Shown here in pieces: positions 7,479 to 15,679 of a stretch of DNA of 64,000 bases. Source of the stretch: Candidatus Latescibacterota bacterium (GTDB lineage: Bacteria; Latescibacterota; UBA2968; UBA8231); the NCBI GenBank assembly GCA_022820485.1, contig JAJEFJ010000090.1, positions 1 through 64,000 of the forward strand. Direction: 5' to 3'. The position numbers and the translations under genes are program-made. Positions within the stretch are counted from its first letter, which is position 1; every line of letters starts with the position of its first letter. A model generated the notes under the pieces. That model searched no databases and was not told where the DNA came from. It saw only the letters and a program-made list of their open reading frames with translations.

Positions 7479-8486
7479 TTAATCCCACTCCACCTCAACA
7501 CCCAACTCGCGCCCGCACGCCGCAAACCTTTCCAAGTCGTCTAAAGCCATCGGCACCCCTTCGCGGGTGTATTCCTCGCTCTTGCGGTACTCCATGGTGC
7601 CCGGCAGGGTCGCCTCGTCGTACCCGCGCACGGGTTCCATGGTCTCGCGGACGCCGCGCACGAGATTGTCAACGCCAGCGCGGAAGGCGGCGGGCGGGGC
7701 AAACGCGCCAATGTCCATGACGATGATCAGACCGCCACTGCCTGCGCGGGGCCACCGCTGAGTAACGTCCCGAGCGCGGTCGCTGTTCTGACCAACGAAA
7801 GCCCCGCCCAGCGTCAAGGCCGAGCCGGTGTAGCCCATCGACTTGAAGAAAGCCGGCGGAATCAACTCCTGTAAAGCGTCGTATTCCGGGCCGCGATGAT
7901 AATCGGCGAGGATGCAGGTCGCTGCGTCGAGGACCAGCGGCGGCTCTTCTTCTGACGGGAAGCCAAAGCAGATGGGTGGGTTGCCCCAGTAGGCCGACTG
8001 CTGGCCCTTGTTGCCGCCCCCTTCGCCGAAGTAATTGGGATGGTGCCCCTGAACCGAAAAGGCGCAGCAGCCCTCCTGCATCGCGCGGCGCACGTAGTGG
8101 CCGGCCGAGCCGTAGTGTCCGTGATGACAGGCCGCGCCTAGGGCGACTTTATACTGCTTGGCCTTCTCAATCGCCTTTTCAGTGGCCAGCATCATCGGCG
8201 CATAGCCCAAGCCGCCGTCGCCATCGATGAGGACCGTGGTCTCGGTATCTTGGAGCACGCGCAAGTCGGGGTTGGGATTGACGGTGCCGTCGCGGAGGCC
8301 GCCGCAATAGCCAACCATGGCGCACGTGCCGTGCGAGCGCACGCCGCGCAGGTCGGAGTTAGACAACAGCTCGGCTAGCTGGTCGGCATGGTCGGCGCGC
8401 AGCCCGGCGGCCTTGAGGCAGTCGGCGGTAAAGGAGCGCAGCAGGGCGACGGGTACGCGTTTGAATTCTGCGGGGGGACGGTTCAT
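7479..8486 (-). CDS. Ldh-family malate/lactate/ureidoglycolate dehydrogenase
   Basis: A 335-residue member of the LDH2/MDHII oxidoreductase family, not the classical Rossmann type. Features include an N-terminal helical segment, SNSDLRGVRSHGT with the conserved Arg-Ser-His, HHGHYGSAGHYVRRA and a C-terminal PGTMEYRK. The family uses NAD(P) to reduce 2-oxo acids such as malate, lactate, sulfolactate or dehydrogluconate. AAGGA lies six bases before the ATG. The paralogue at 44736 shows this genome keeps several. It is followed by a hydrolase gene on the same strand and probably shares its transcript. Confidence 0.88.
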   Translation of the reverse strand: MNRPPAEFKRVPVALLRSFTADCLKAAGLRADHADQLAELLSNSDLRGVRSHGTCAMVGYCGGLRDGTVNPNPDLRVLQDTETTVLIDGDGGLGYAPMMLATEKAIEKAKQYKVALGAACHHGHYGSAGHYVRRAMQEGCCAFSVQGHHPNYFGEGGGNKGQQSAYWGNPPICFGFPSEEEPPLVLDAATCILADYHRGPEYDALQELIPPAFFKSMGYTGSALTLGGAFVGQNSDRARDVTQRWPRAGSGGLIIVMDIGAFAPPAAFRAGVDNLVRGVRETMEPVRGYDEATLPGTMEYRKSEEYTREGVPMALDDLERFAACGRELGVEVEWD

Positions 8487-8522
8487 AGAGAGTCCTTGAG
8501 TTAGAATTTGCTTACACGGCCT

Positions 8523-9587
8523 TCAGACGAGGGCCTCGCGGAGAAAGTCGTAGGCACGGGCACCGCTGATCTGGTGACGCCCCGAAAAAATGTCGGCTTC
8601 CACTCGGTGGCGAGCTGAGAAAACATCGTACACCCGGCGCGCTTTGGTCAGGCTGGAGCGCACCGCAGCAATGGGGAAGATGGGGTCGTGGGTGCCAGCT
8701 TCCACCAGCAATGGGCGCGGGGCGATGAGGCCGACCAGATCGTACATTTCGCCGAATTCAGCCAAGCCCGGCACGTAGTTGCAAGGACAGTGCGACATCG
8801 CGAGGATGCTGTGCTGGAAGGTCGAGTAGTAGCCGCTGATCACGCAGGCGCGGATGCGCTCGTCCATGCAGGTGGAAAAGAAGGTGTGCATGCCGCCGCC
8901 CGAGATGCCCATAGCGCCGAGGCGACTGGTGTCGAACTCGGAACGGGTTTCCAAGTAATCGACTAACCGCAGCCCATCGCGCACGCGGATGCCGACCACC
9001 GAGGTGCCCAAATGGAAGGCCAGCATGGCCATGTGGGTGCAAGTCGAAGGCGCTCCCTGACCGCGTTCCAGATAGGAGAAATCGGTCTGGCGCTCGCCAA
9101 AGCCAGAGATTTCTGGGGCGGCCACGGCAAAGCCAGCGCGGCACAGGGCCACGCCGAAGTCCTTGTGGTACCCGTCTGGCTCATCGCGCTCGCCACCGTC
9201 TTCCCACAAACCGACGATGTCCTTGACGCCGTACCCGTGACCGTGGAAAGCCACGACCGTGGGCAGAGGACCGTCGGCACCTTTGGGCAGCAGGATGTAC
9301 ACTGGCATCTGCGCGTGGGGGCCGGTGCGCAAGATTATTTTTTGCCGCGTGTAATCGCCTTTGTCGATTTCTTCTACTTTGCGCGATGCCAAATCCGTCT
9401 CGGTGCCAGCTTCTATACCCAGATGCTTGGCTAGAGCGCGACGCGTCGTCTTTTGCCAGCGTTTCGCTTGAGCTGGATCTTCGGCCTTAAAGGCGCGGGG
9501 CGCAGCCGCCGGGTCGTATTGTTTCCACAGCGAGGTCGCTGGTTGCAGGCGCTTTAGGGCGCGATTGTCGAGTATTTTGGAAACCAT
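8523..9587 (-). CDS. Alpha/beta hydrolase (acetyl-esterase/dienelactone-hydrolase-like)
   Basis: A 354-residue alpha/beta hydrolase. HGHGYG (115-120) forms the oxyanion-hole region, GISGGG (227-232) holds the nucleophile Ser229, HDPIFP gives the acid Asp near 301 and SGRHQISG the histidine near the C-terminus. The fold region resembles the abhydrolase_7/acetyl xylan esterase group. No signal peptide, so likely cytosolic. It is 36 bases upstream of the Ldh gene on the same strand, which fits a small catabolic operon. The substrate is unknown. Confidence 0.82.
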   Translation of the reverse strand: MVSKILDNRALKRLQPATSLWKQYDPAAAPRAFKAEDPAQAKRWQKTTRRALAKHLGIEAGTETDLASRKVEEIDKGDYTRQKIILRTGPHAQMPVYILLPKGADGPLPTVVAFHGHGYGVKDIVGLWEDGGERDEPDGYHKDFGVALCRAGFAVAAPEISGFGERQTDFSYLERGQGAPSTCTHMAMLAFHLGTSVVGIRVRDGLRLVDYLETRSEFDTSRLGAMGISGGGMHTFFSTCMDERIRACVISGYYSTFQHSILAMSHCPCNYVPGLAEFGEMYDLVGLIAPRPLLVEAGTHDPIFPIAAVRSSLTKARRVYDVFSARHRVEADIFSGRHQISGARAYDFLREALV

Positions 9588-9642
9588 AAAGGATCCTAAG
9601 AGTGAAGCGACCGGGTGGCACTAACGGTCGCGATTTTTGCCG

Positions 9643-10881
9643 CTATCTCATCACTAATTCCCCAACAACCTGCACCAGTACTTCATCGCCGATCTCAGCG
9701 CGCTGGCGAGGTTCTAAGACGACGAAGCTGTTGGCGTTGAGCATGGAGCTGATTATGTGCGAGCCTTGGCTGCGGGCAGGGCGCACCCAGAACTGGCCAT
9801 CTTGGTAGCGCAAGGTGGCGCGCATGTACTGGCGACGGTCGCCGTCGTTGTCGCAGGGACTTTCCACCCGGGCGTGCGCCTCGGGCAAAGACCACGCCGC
9901 TTGCGGATAGCCTGCGGCCTTGCGGATGGCCGGGCGCACGAACTGGAGAAAGGACATCATGCTCGACACCGGGTTGCCGGGTAGGCCGAAGTAGGGCACG
10001 CCGCCGACCGTGCAGAAGACCAGCGGCTTGCCTGGTTTCATGGCCACGCGCCAGAAGATCGTCTCGGCCCCCAAGTCGTCGAGCACCTTTTTGACGAAGT
10101 CGTACTCGCCGACCGAGACGCCGCCCGAGGAGACGGCAAAGTCAGCGCGAAGCGCGGCCTCAATAGTGGCGCGGATGGCAGCCTCGTCGTCCGCTACTGT
10201 AGGCAGCATCACCGGTTCGGCTCCGTGAGCATGGCAAAAGGCGGCTAGGGCGCACGTATTGCTGTTGACGATCTGGCCTTCTCCGGGTGTCTCCTCAATC
10301 TCGACCAACTCGTCGCCAGTGGAGAGGATGGCGACGCGCGGCCGGCGGTACACTGAGACGAAGCTCTGCTGCACGGCGGCGAGCACGGCCAGTTCGCCGG
10401 GTCCACATTCGGTTTCGGCCTTGATGATCGGCTCGCCGCAGCGCATGTCCTCGCCGCGCCGACGAATGTGCGCGCCGCACTCTTCAATGGCGAGGATTTC
10501 GACCCCTTGCTCAGCGGGGCGGGTGTCCTCTACTGGAGCGATGGTGTCGGCTCCGGCGGGCACGGCCGCACCCGTCATAATGCGGCTGGCTTGACCGGGA
10601 CCAACCGCTTTTTGCGGCACCTTGCCGGCCGGTATGTCTTCAATGACTTCCAAAGCTACGGGCGCGTCGTCCCTTGCTGCGGCTACGTCTGCATGGCGCA
10701 CGGCATAGCCGTCCATGGCCGAGTTGTCGCAGGGCGGATTGTCGCGGCGCGCCAACACATCTTGGGCGAGCACGCGGCCGGTAGCGTCGAGCAAAGAGAC
10801 TCGCTCGGGGCCGAGGACTTGTACATGGTCGAGGACGATGGCGCGGGCTTCTTCCGGGGTGAGCATCGGGTCGCGGGGCAT
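9643..10881 (-). CDS. moeA: Molybdopterin molybdenumtransferase MoeA
   Basis: A 412-residue protein matching MoeA over its length: DNSAMDGYAV (52-61), RIMTGAAVPAGADTI, ILSTGDELVE, SGGVSVGEYDFVKKVL and YFGLPGNPVSSMMSF. MoeA inserts molybdate into adenylylated molybdopterin in molybdenum-cofactor synthesis. No other moa/mog genes and no molybdoenzyme lie in this window, so the rest of the pathway is elsewhere. The ATG at 10881 has AAGGAG about 14 bases upstream, a rather long spacing; a second ATG five codons in is possible. Confidence 0.95.
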   Translation of the reverse strand: MPRDPMLTPEEARAIVLDHVQVLGPERVSLLDATGRVLAQDVLARRDNPPCDNSAMDGYAVRHADVAAARDDAPVALEVIEDIPAGKVPQKAVGPGQASRIMTGAAVPAGADTIAPVEDTRPAEQGVEILAIEECGAHIRRRGEDMRCGEPIIKAETECGPGELAVLAAVQQSFVSVYRRPRVAILSTGDELVEIEETPGEGQIVNSNTCALAAFCHAHGAEPVMLPTVADDEAAIRATIEAALRADFAVSSGGVSVGEYDFVKKVLDDLGAETIFWRVAMKPGKPLVFCTVGGVPYFGLPGNPVSSMMSFLQFVRPAIRKAAGYPQAAWSLPEAHARVESPCDNDGDRRQYMRATLRYQDGQFWVRPARSQGSHIISSMLNANSFVVLEPRQRAEIGDEVLVQVVGELVMR

Positions 10882-10971
10882 ATCGGGTATCTTGACTCCT
10901 TATTTGTGTAGGCGACAGAAGATACAGCAGAACGACGGCGATACAAATCCCTTGCAGCGGCGCGTCTAGTT

Positions 10972-11095
10972 CAGCATGGCGCTCAACCAGCGGTGCAGCG
11001 TCGGGCGAGGTCCTTATACGTGCATTTGGTGCGCCAGTCGGCGCGGATTTTGCACTTGCGGATGAATCGGGCGGGGTTGGTGCGGAAGGGTGCGT
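10972..11095 (-). pseudogene. Possible degraded gene 3' remnant
   Basis: On the minus strand this gap reads FRTNPARFIRKCKIRADWRT and on to CTYKDLARR, then, after a one-base shift, LHRWLSAMLN-stop. The composition (basic, amphipathic, ending in a clean stop after one frameshift) looks like a decayed C-terminus rather than random sequence. I do not recognise the family. No start codon or upstream domain remains. Confidence 0.3.
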
Positions 11096-11103
11096 GACCG
11101 TAT

Positions 11104-11361
11104 CTACAATTTGAAGAGCAGCGTACCCATCATCGACAGCCAAGAAGTGATGACCAAGCCGATAACCAAGTTAAATTTGCCGTTGAACTCGCGACGCAAT
11201 TCGCGTATTTCGACTTCAATCTTGCTATCGAGCGCGTCGATCTTAGCCTCGATCTTGGTATGGTTTTCGCGCACATCCGTCTCGAGGAGACTCAGGCGAT
11301 GGTCGATCTGCTGCAAAACATCGCGAGTGGTGAGTTCGGGAGAGGGTTGTAGGGTGGACAT
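11104..11361 (-). CDS. Small coiled-coil protein with C-terminal membrane anchor
   Basis: An 85-residue protein. Residues about 15-60 form a heptad-like coiled coil (HRLSLLETDVRENHTKIEAK, continuing DALDSKIEVEIRELRREF), and the last 20 residues (LVIGLVITSWLSMMGTLLF) form one membrane helix. The layout resembles small XhlA-like or DUF1640-like membrane coiled coils, but no family is certain. The ATG at 11361 is preferred over the frame start at 11427 because AAGGA lies eight bases upstream. It lies downstream of the TolB-like gene on the same strand. Confidence 0.65.
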   Translation of the reverse strand: MSTLQPSPELTTRDVLQQIDHRLSLLETDVRENHTKIEAKIDALDSKIEVEIRELRREFNGKFNLVIGLVITSWLSMMGTLLFKL

Positions 11362-11550
11362 GGTGAGCATCCTTTGGTGTTGGGTCAAAGATAATCGGCT
11401 ACATGGCTTATGCAAAATGCAGGCCAATCGCTCAAATCATCTTGCACTCTGAAAGATGGCTCTTTGCTAGACGACGCAGTGTAGTATGAGAGAAACAACC
11501 GTGTTGCGGTTGCACTACATGGATCGGTAAGGTGAGATTAATGCAGAAGA

Positions 11551-11591
11551 GTGCGTAGGGGCGGCTTGCGCTCCGCACCGCCCCTACGCAC
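11551..11591. repeat. GC-rich hairpin repeat (GGGGCGG family, copy 1)
   Basis: Two perfectly complementary 14-base arms (11551-11564 and 11578-11591) around a 13-base loop. The core AGGGGCGG/CCGCCCCT is shared with 22582-22614 and 44710-44733. It sits nine bases past the stop of the minus-strand TolB-like gene, so it could act as a transcript end or stabiliser. Confidence 0.8.
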
Positions 11592-11600
11592 GAGGCGCGA

Positions 11601-12566
11601 TTAATGAGCAAGCAGCGATTTGATCTGTCCCCACGACTGGGTTTCGACGCTCGTCGCAGTGGCAGCAGGGACGACAGGTTGCCAAGCGGGCCTGCGTCCA
11701 CCTAAGCCATTGGTCAATTCGACCAAGTTACTCCCGTCTATATCAATGGCCCAAATGAGATTAGTGAGAGAATTGAAGGCGATTCTCATGCTGTTGGGCG
11801 ACCAAGTAGGGCTAAGTATCCATGTGTCGTCGGACACGCACACAGTGCCCTTGAGGAAATCAGACCAAGCGGGAAGCGGACCTGCGGGATCGAACACACA
11901 CAGACCACTCTGGTGTAAATCAGGTAGAGGGATAACCAAGGGCTCAGCTTCACCAACATTAGTGATCTGGAGGCGAGCGAGATTCTCTTCGTCCCCTTTT
12001 TCCCGCAATACGACGATGGCTTCTTTGGTTCCGTCCGGGGAACGACTGGAGTAGCGGAAGTGGGGTACCTCTCTCCACTCCACGGGCGAGGAGCCACTGC
12101 CGTCCAGCGCCATAACAAACGCATCAGGGCCGTTCCTCTGACCCGCCTCCGACTCCTCAGTCATTTCCTCAGTCCACGCGAGGATATAGTAAAGGCTACT
12201 CCCGTCGGCAGACCACGAAACCGATATTTTATCGACGGAATCGTCTGTTAGCTGCTGTGGATTGCCGCCATCGGCATCCATCAACCAAATCTCCCCACCG
12301 AACTGAACCTCCCCAGTGTCCTGATCGTCGTCAAAAATGTCGCCGATATAGGCAATCTTCGTGCCATCTGGCGACCAAGCCGGACTAGCGCAATCCCGGC
12401 CTTGGGTCAAGTTTACGGGGTCGCTCCCATCCGCATTCATAATCCAAATGTCGGAGGCCCCCTCGCGGCCGGAGATAAACGCGATTTTACCATCTACTTG
12501 CCCCCAGCCAGCGACGGCCAACCCCAGCGTTGCCAAGCAGACGATCAGTAGGAATCGATACTTCAT
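11601..12566 (-). CDS. Secreted TolB-like PD40 beta-propeller protein
   Basis: A 321-residue protein with a signal peptide (MKYRFLLIVCLATLGLAVAG) and WD40-like PD40 repeats: GASDIWIMNADGSDPVNLTQ, PAWSPDGTKIAYI, EIWLMDADGGNPQQLTDD, WSADGSSLYYI and a final IWAIDIDGSNLVELTNG. Such propellers are periplasmic binding scaffolds, as in the C-terminal half of TolB. The N-terminal TolB domain is absent and no tol/pal genes are nearby, so it is not TolB itself. It has a strong AAGGAG and an extended -10 promoter. Confidence 0.8.
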   Translation of the reverse strand: MKYRFLLIVCLATLGLAVAGWGQVDGKIAFISGREGASDIWIMNADGSDPVNLTQGRDCASPAWSPDGTKIAYIGDIFDDDQDTGEVQFGGEIWLMDADGGNPQQLTDDSVDKISVSWSADGSSLYYILAWTEEMTEESEAGQRNGPDAFVMALDGSGSSPVEWREVPHFRYSSRSPDGTKEAIVVLREKGDEENLARLQITNVGEAEPLVIPLPDLHQSGLCVFDPAGPLPAWSDFLKGTVCVSDDTWILSPTWSPNSMRIAFNSLTNLIWAIDIDGSNLVELTNGLGGRRPAWQPVVPAATATSVETQSWGQIKSLLAH

Positions 12567-12614
12567 AACGTGGCTCCTTTCAGAAGGTGAATAGGGCAGG
12601 GCGTTGTTAGATGT

Positions 12615-12623
12615 ATTATACCA
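12615..12623 (-). promoter_or_regulatory. Extended -10 promoter for the TolB-like gene
   Basis: On the minus strand the sequence TGGTATAAT is a full extended -10 box (TGnTATAAT), about 49 bases before the start codon at 12566. A good -35 is not evident, as expected for extended -10 promoters. Confidence 0.55.
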
Positions 12624-12672
12624 TAAATTGTAACCCAGATCACATCGGTTCCTGCTCTATTCCGACGTCGCC

Positions 12673-13485
12673 CTAGACAAAATTGACAAAATCGTGGCGC
12701 ACCCATAGCAGATTGATCATCCCCAGCACAAACCCCGCAATCACCAACCACTTGAGGCGGCGACCGTGCCGGCGGCCAATGCCGCGCAAATAGAGATAGA
12801 TGCCAAAGACGAACCACGTCGGCAGGGCCAGCCAGATCTTGGCATCTCCGCCCGCGAGGTATTCGCCCGGCGCGCCAAAGAACCAAATCGAGCCCATGCC
12901 CAAGCCCAAGGTAAAAAACGAAAAACCGCCGCCAGCAAAGCGAAAGGTCGCCGCCGCAGCCGTGTCGAGCGCGGGCAGGTAGCTGTTGAGCTGGCCCTTT
13001 TTCAAGGCTTGGTGTTGGACGAGGTAGCCGACCGCCGAGCAGAACGCCAGTGCGAAACCTACGTGCCCCAGCAGCGTCAGTACCACGTGGATGCCGAGGA
13101 AGGGATATTCCACGAGAATCGACTCGGCCTCCTCAAAGCGGAGGGGCATCAGCAACGGATAGAGCAGGCCGAGAAAGGCGAGAGGCGCGGTCAGCAGGCC
13201 GAGGTGGCGAATACGCGCATAGCGCTCGCCGAGCAGGCCCGCGACCACCAAAGCCATGACCAGTGAAGCGATGATCACCAACATATTGGCGAAGAGAGCT
13301 TGGCCGGAAAGCGCAAAGTGCAGCACGATGCTAATCGCGTGTACGGCCAGTCCCAACTTCAAACTCTTGCGTCCCAGTGCGTCCCAGCCGCTCTTGTGCC
13401 AGAGGAAGTGTCCTTGAAACAGCAGCGCGGCAGCCAAGTAGAACGCCAAGGCGATGGCGAGCGAGACTATGCAAAACGTCGTCAC
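12673..13485 (-). CDS. hemX: HemX/CcsA-like cytochrome c assembly membrane protein
   Basis: A 270-residue protein with about eight membrane helices from its first residues (VSLAIALAFYLAAALLF) to the last helix near GMINLLWVRHDF. The central FLGIHVVLTLLGHVGFALAF with histidines fits the CcsA/CcmC/HemX family, which binds or handles heme in the membrane. Its start overlaps the hemA stop by four bases, and hemX downstream of hemA is a known pairing in which HemX modulates glutamyl-tRNA reductase levels. The name is therefore inferred mainly from context; a CcsA-type role is the alternative. Confidence 0.75.
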   Translation of the reverse strand: MTTFCIVSLAIALAFYLAAALLFQGHFLWHKSGWDALGRKSLKLGLAVHAISIVLHFALSGQALFANMLVIIASLVMALVVAGLLGERYARIRHLGLLTAPLAFLGLLYPLLMPLRFEEAESILVEYPFLGIHVVLTLLGHVGFALAFCSAVGYLVQHQALKKGQLNSYLPALDTAAAATFRFAGGGFSFFTLGLGMGSIWFFGAPGEYLAGGDAKIWLALPTWFVFGIYLYLRGIGRRHGRRLKWLVIAGFVLGMINLLWVRHDFVNFV

Positions 13486-14759
13486 GATTCTTTTTCCTCG
13501 TCGTCGAGCCGGAAGAGGCGGCGCACCGTATCGAGGCGGACGTAGCCCTCGTCGTCGTTGGCGAACTCGCGGATCTGCACGAGCGGATCGTGCAGGAGCT
13601 TGTTGGCGTAACCGCGCAAGATGCCCTCGACGAGCCGGCGCTCATCATCGGAGAGTGGACCGAGTTGGGTGGCCCAGCGCGCGAGTTCCCGCTCCTGGAG
13701 GTGCGCGGCGCGCTCGCGCAAAGCGCGGATTAGTGGACCGGTGCTCAAGGCGTTGAACCAGTGCAAGAACTCTTTTAGCTCGTGGTCGATAATGGTTTGC
13801 ACACAGCGTATCTCCCCTTCGCGCTCTTGGCGGTTGGCTGCAACCACTTGTTCGAGATTGTCCATGTCGAACAGGAAGACATTGTCGATGTCGCGTGCGG
13901 CCGTGTCGATGTCGCGCGGCACGGCAATGTCGATGAGGAACAGCGGGCGTCCTCGGCGTTGCTCCATGGCCCGGCGCAAATCAGCGGGCCGGATGACGTA
14001 GTCCGTGGCCGCAGTCGCCGAAATGACGATGTCAACGACAGCGAGCTGAGCAGCTAGTTCCTCAAAGGGCACGGCCTCGCCGCCCAACTGGCTGGCCAGC
14101 GACTGGGAACGGGCAAAAGTGCGACTGCTTACCAACAGCCGCTCGACGCCGGAGTCAACCAAGTACTGAGCAGTGAGCGCGCCCATCTCGCCGGCGCCGA
14201 CCAAGAGCACGCAGCAACCCGTCAGGTTTTCAAAGACTTGGCCGGCTAGCTCGACCGCGGCCGTGCCAATCGACAGCCGGCCGCGGCCAATCTCCGTTTC
14301 GGCGCGCGCGCGCTTGCCCACGCGCAGCGAGCGCTGGAACAGCTCGTTGAGCAACAGGCGCGCCGAGCCATTTTGCTGGGCTACTTCCAGCGCGCGGCGC
14401 ACTTGCCCGAGTATCTCGGACTCGCCGACGACGAGGGAGTCAATGCCGCTGGCGACGCGAAAAAGATGCACGGCTGCGTCTGAGTCGTTGAGCTGGTAGA
14501 AGTGGGATTCGAGCGCCGCGACATCTACGCCTTGGCATTCGGCGAGAAAGCGGCGCACTTGGGATAGTCCGCTGTCGCCATCGGCCGCCAAGTACAGCTC
14601 GGACCGATTGCAGGTGGAGAGAATGGCTGCTTCGTGCAGTCCGTAGTCGCCGACGAGCCGGGCTAGGGCCGAAGGCTGGTCGCTTTCGGGGAAGGCTAGC
14701 CGCTCGCGGATTTCCACCGGCGCGGTGTGGTGATTGATTCCTAAAGTCAGTATATGCAC
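13482..14759 (-). CDS. hemA: Glutamyl-tRNA reductase
   Basis: The first enzyme of C5-pathway tetrapyrrole synthesis, reducing glutamyl-tRNA to glutamate-1-semialdehyde. The 425 residues carry HILTLGINHHTAPVEIRERL at the N-terminus, the catalytic Cys in ILSTCNRSELY, GIDSLVVGESEILGQVRRA, an NADPH-binding GAGEMGALTAQYL and PLFLIDIAVPRDID. The GTG at 14759 gives the family start MHILTLG; the open frame runs back to 14804 with no support. No good Shine-Dalgarno is seen. It is translationally coupled to hemX. Confidence 0.93.
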   Translation of the reverse strand: MHILTLGINHHTAPVEIRERLAFPESDQPSALARLVGDYGLHEAAILSTCNRSELYLAADGDSGLSQVRRFLAECQGVDVAALESHFYQLNDSDAAVHLFRVASGIDSLVVGESEILGQVRRALEVAQQNGSARLLLNELFQRSLRVGKRARAETEIGRGRLSIGTAAVELAGQVFENLTGCCVLLVGAGEMGALTAQYLVDSGVERLLVSSRTFARSQSLASQLGGEAVPFEELAAQLAVVDIVISATAATDYVIRPADLRRAMEQRRGRPLFLIDIAVPRDIDTAARDIDNVFLFDMDNLEQVVAANRQEREGEIRCVQTIIDHELKEFLHWFNALSTGPLIRALRERAAHLQERELARWATQLGPLSDDERRLVEGILRGYANKLLHDPLVQIREFANDDEGYVRLDTVRRLFRLDDEEKES

Positions 14760-14821
14760 AGCGTTAAAAGTACTTATTCTACTGAGAAACCGCGAACCTA
14801 ACACGCGAAAGGAATGCGGCC

Positions 14822-15679
14822 ATGGTCAAATACCTGTTGGTCGGCTTGATACTCCTAGGTGCGGCAGCCGATGTGGGTGCCGGGGCTTGGACGTTGCAGA
14901 GCGGTCAGTTCTGGGGCAAACTCACGTATTTCCAACAGCACACACAGGAGTGGTACGTCGGCAAAGGCCGCTTTGGCGCGCCCGGTACCCGCGCCCGCTA
15001 CGACTTTGACGGGCAATACGAATCGCGGGCCGTCTTTTTCGAGAGCATGTACGGCGTCACCGACCGTCTAGACCTCGGCTTGCAGGTTCCCTATTTCGAC
15101 CAATCCTTTGCCAACGCCGCGTTCGCCGCACCCCGCACGGACACCGGCCTGAGCGACATCCGCGCCTTGGCCAAATTGCGCCTTTTGGCCAAACCTTTGG
15201 TTCTCGCGTTCAAAGTCGGCGTCAAGATGCCGACCGGAGAATTCAAAAACGAAGACGGGCTGATCCCGGTGGGCGAAGGGCAGTGGGACTTCGACTTTGT
15301 CGGACAGGTAGGGCGCTCCTTTTGGCCGCTGCCCTTGTACGGCAACATCGACCTCGGCTATCGCGTCCGCACCCGCAACGAGCAGATCGACCGCGACCCC
15401 GGCGACGAGTGGTTTCTCAACGCCGAGCTGGGCTACCAACTCGTGCGCCAGCTCATGCTGGTGGGCAAATGCGAAGTGCTCCGCAGCAGTCCAGCAATCG
15501 TCTTCGGCGGCATTGAAGCCGAGATCAAGCGCATCACCTACCTGACGCCGGCTCTGCTCTACGCCGTCGGTCATCGCACAACTGTCGAAGCAGCGGTGCG
15601 CTTCTCGCTCAATGGGCGCAATTTTCCGGCCGGGCGACAGCTCGTCTTGGGGTTAGCGACGACGTTGGGAAAAGGCTAG
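14822..15679 (+). CDS. Outer-membrane beta-barrel protein (phenol MetA-like family)
   Basis: A 285-residue protein with a signal peptide (MVKYLLVGLILLGAAADVGA) followed by alternating amphipathic strands typical of a small outer-membrane barrel. GVTDRLDLGLQVPY, VKMPTGEFKNEDGLIPVGEG and the C-terminal LVLGLATTLGKG resemble the MetA-pathway of phenol degradation/transport barrel family. The role is unknown. AAAGGA precedes the ATG. Its stop overlaps the convergent heme/copper lipoprotein gene by four bases. Confidence 0.7.
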   Translation: MVKYLLVGLILLGAAADVGAGAWTLQSGQFWGKLTYFQQHTQEWYVGKGRFGAPGTRARYDFDGQYESRAVFFESMYGVTDRLDLGLQVPYFDQSFANAAFAAPRTDTGLSDIRALAKLRLLAKPLVLAFKVGVKMPTGEFKNEDGLIPVGEGQWDFDFVGQVGRSFWPLPLYGNIDLGYRVRTRNEQIDRDPGDEWFLNAELGYQLVRQLMLVGKCEVLRSSPAIVFGGIEAEIKRITYLTPALLYAVGHRTTVEAAVRFSLNGRNFPAGRQLVLGLATTLGKG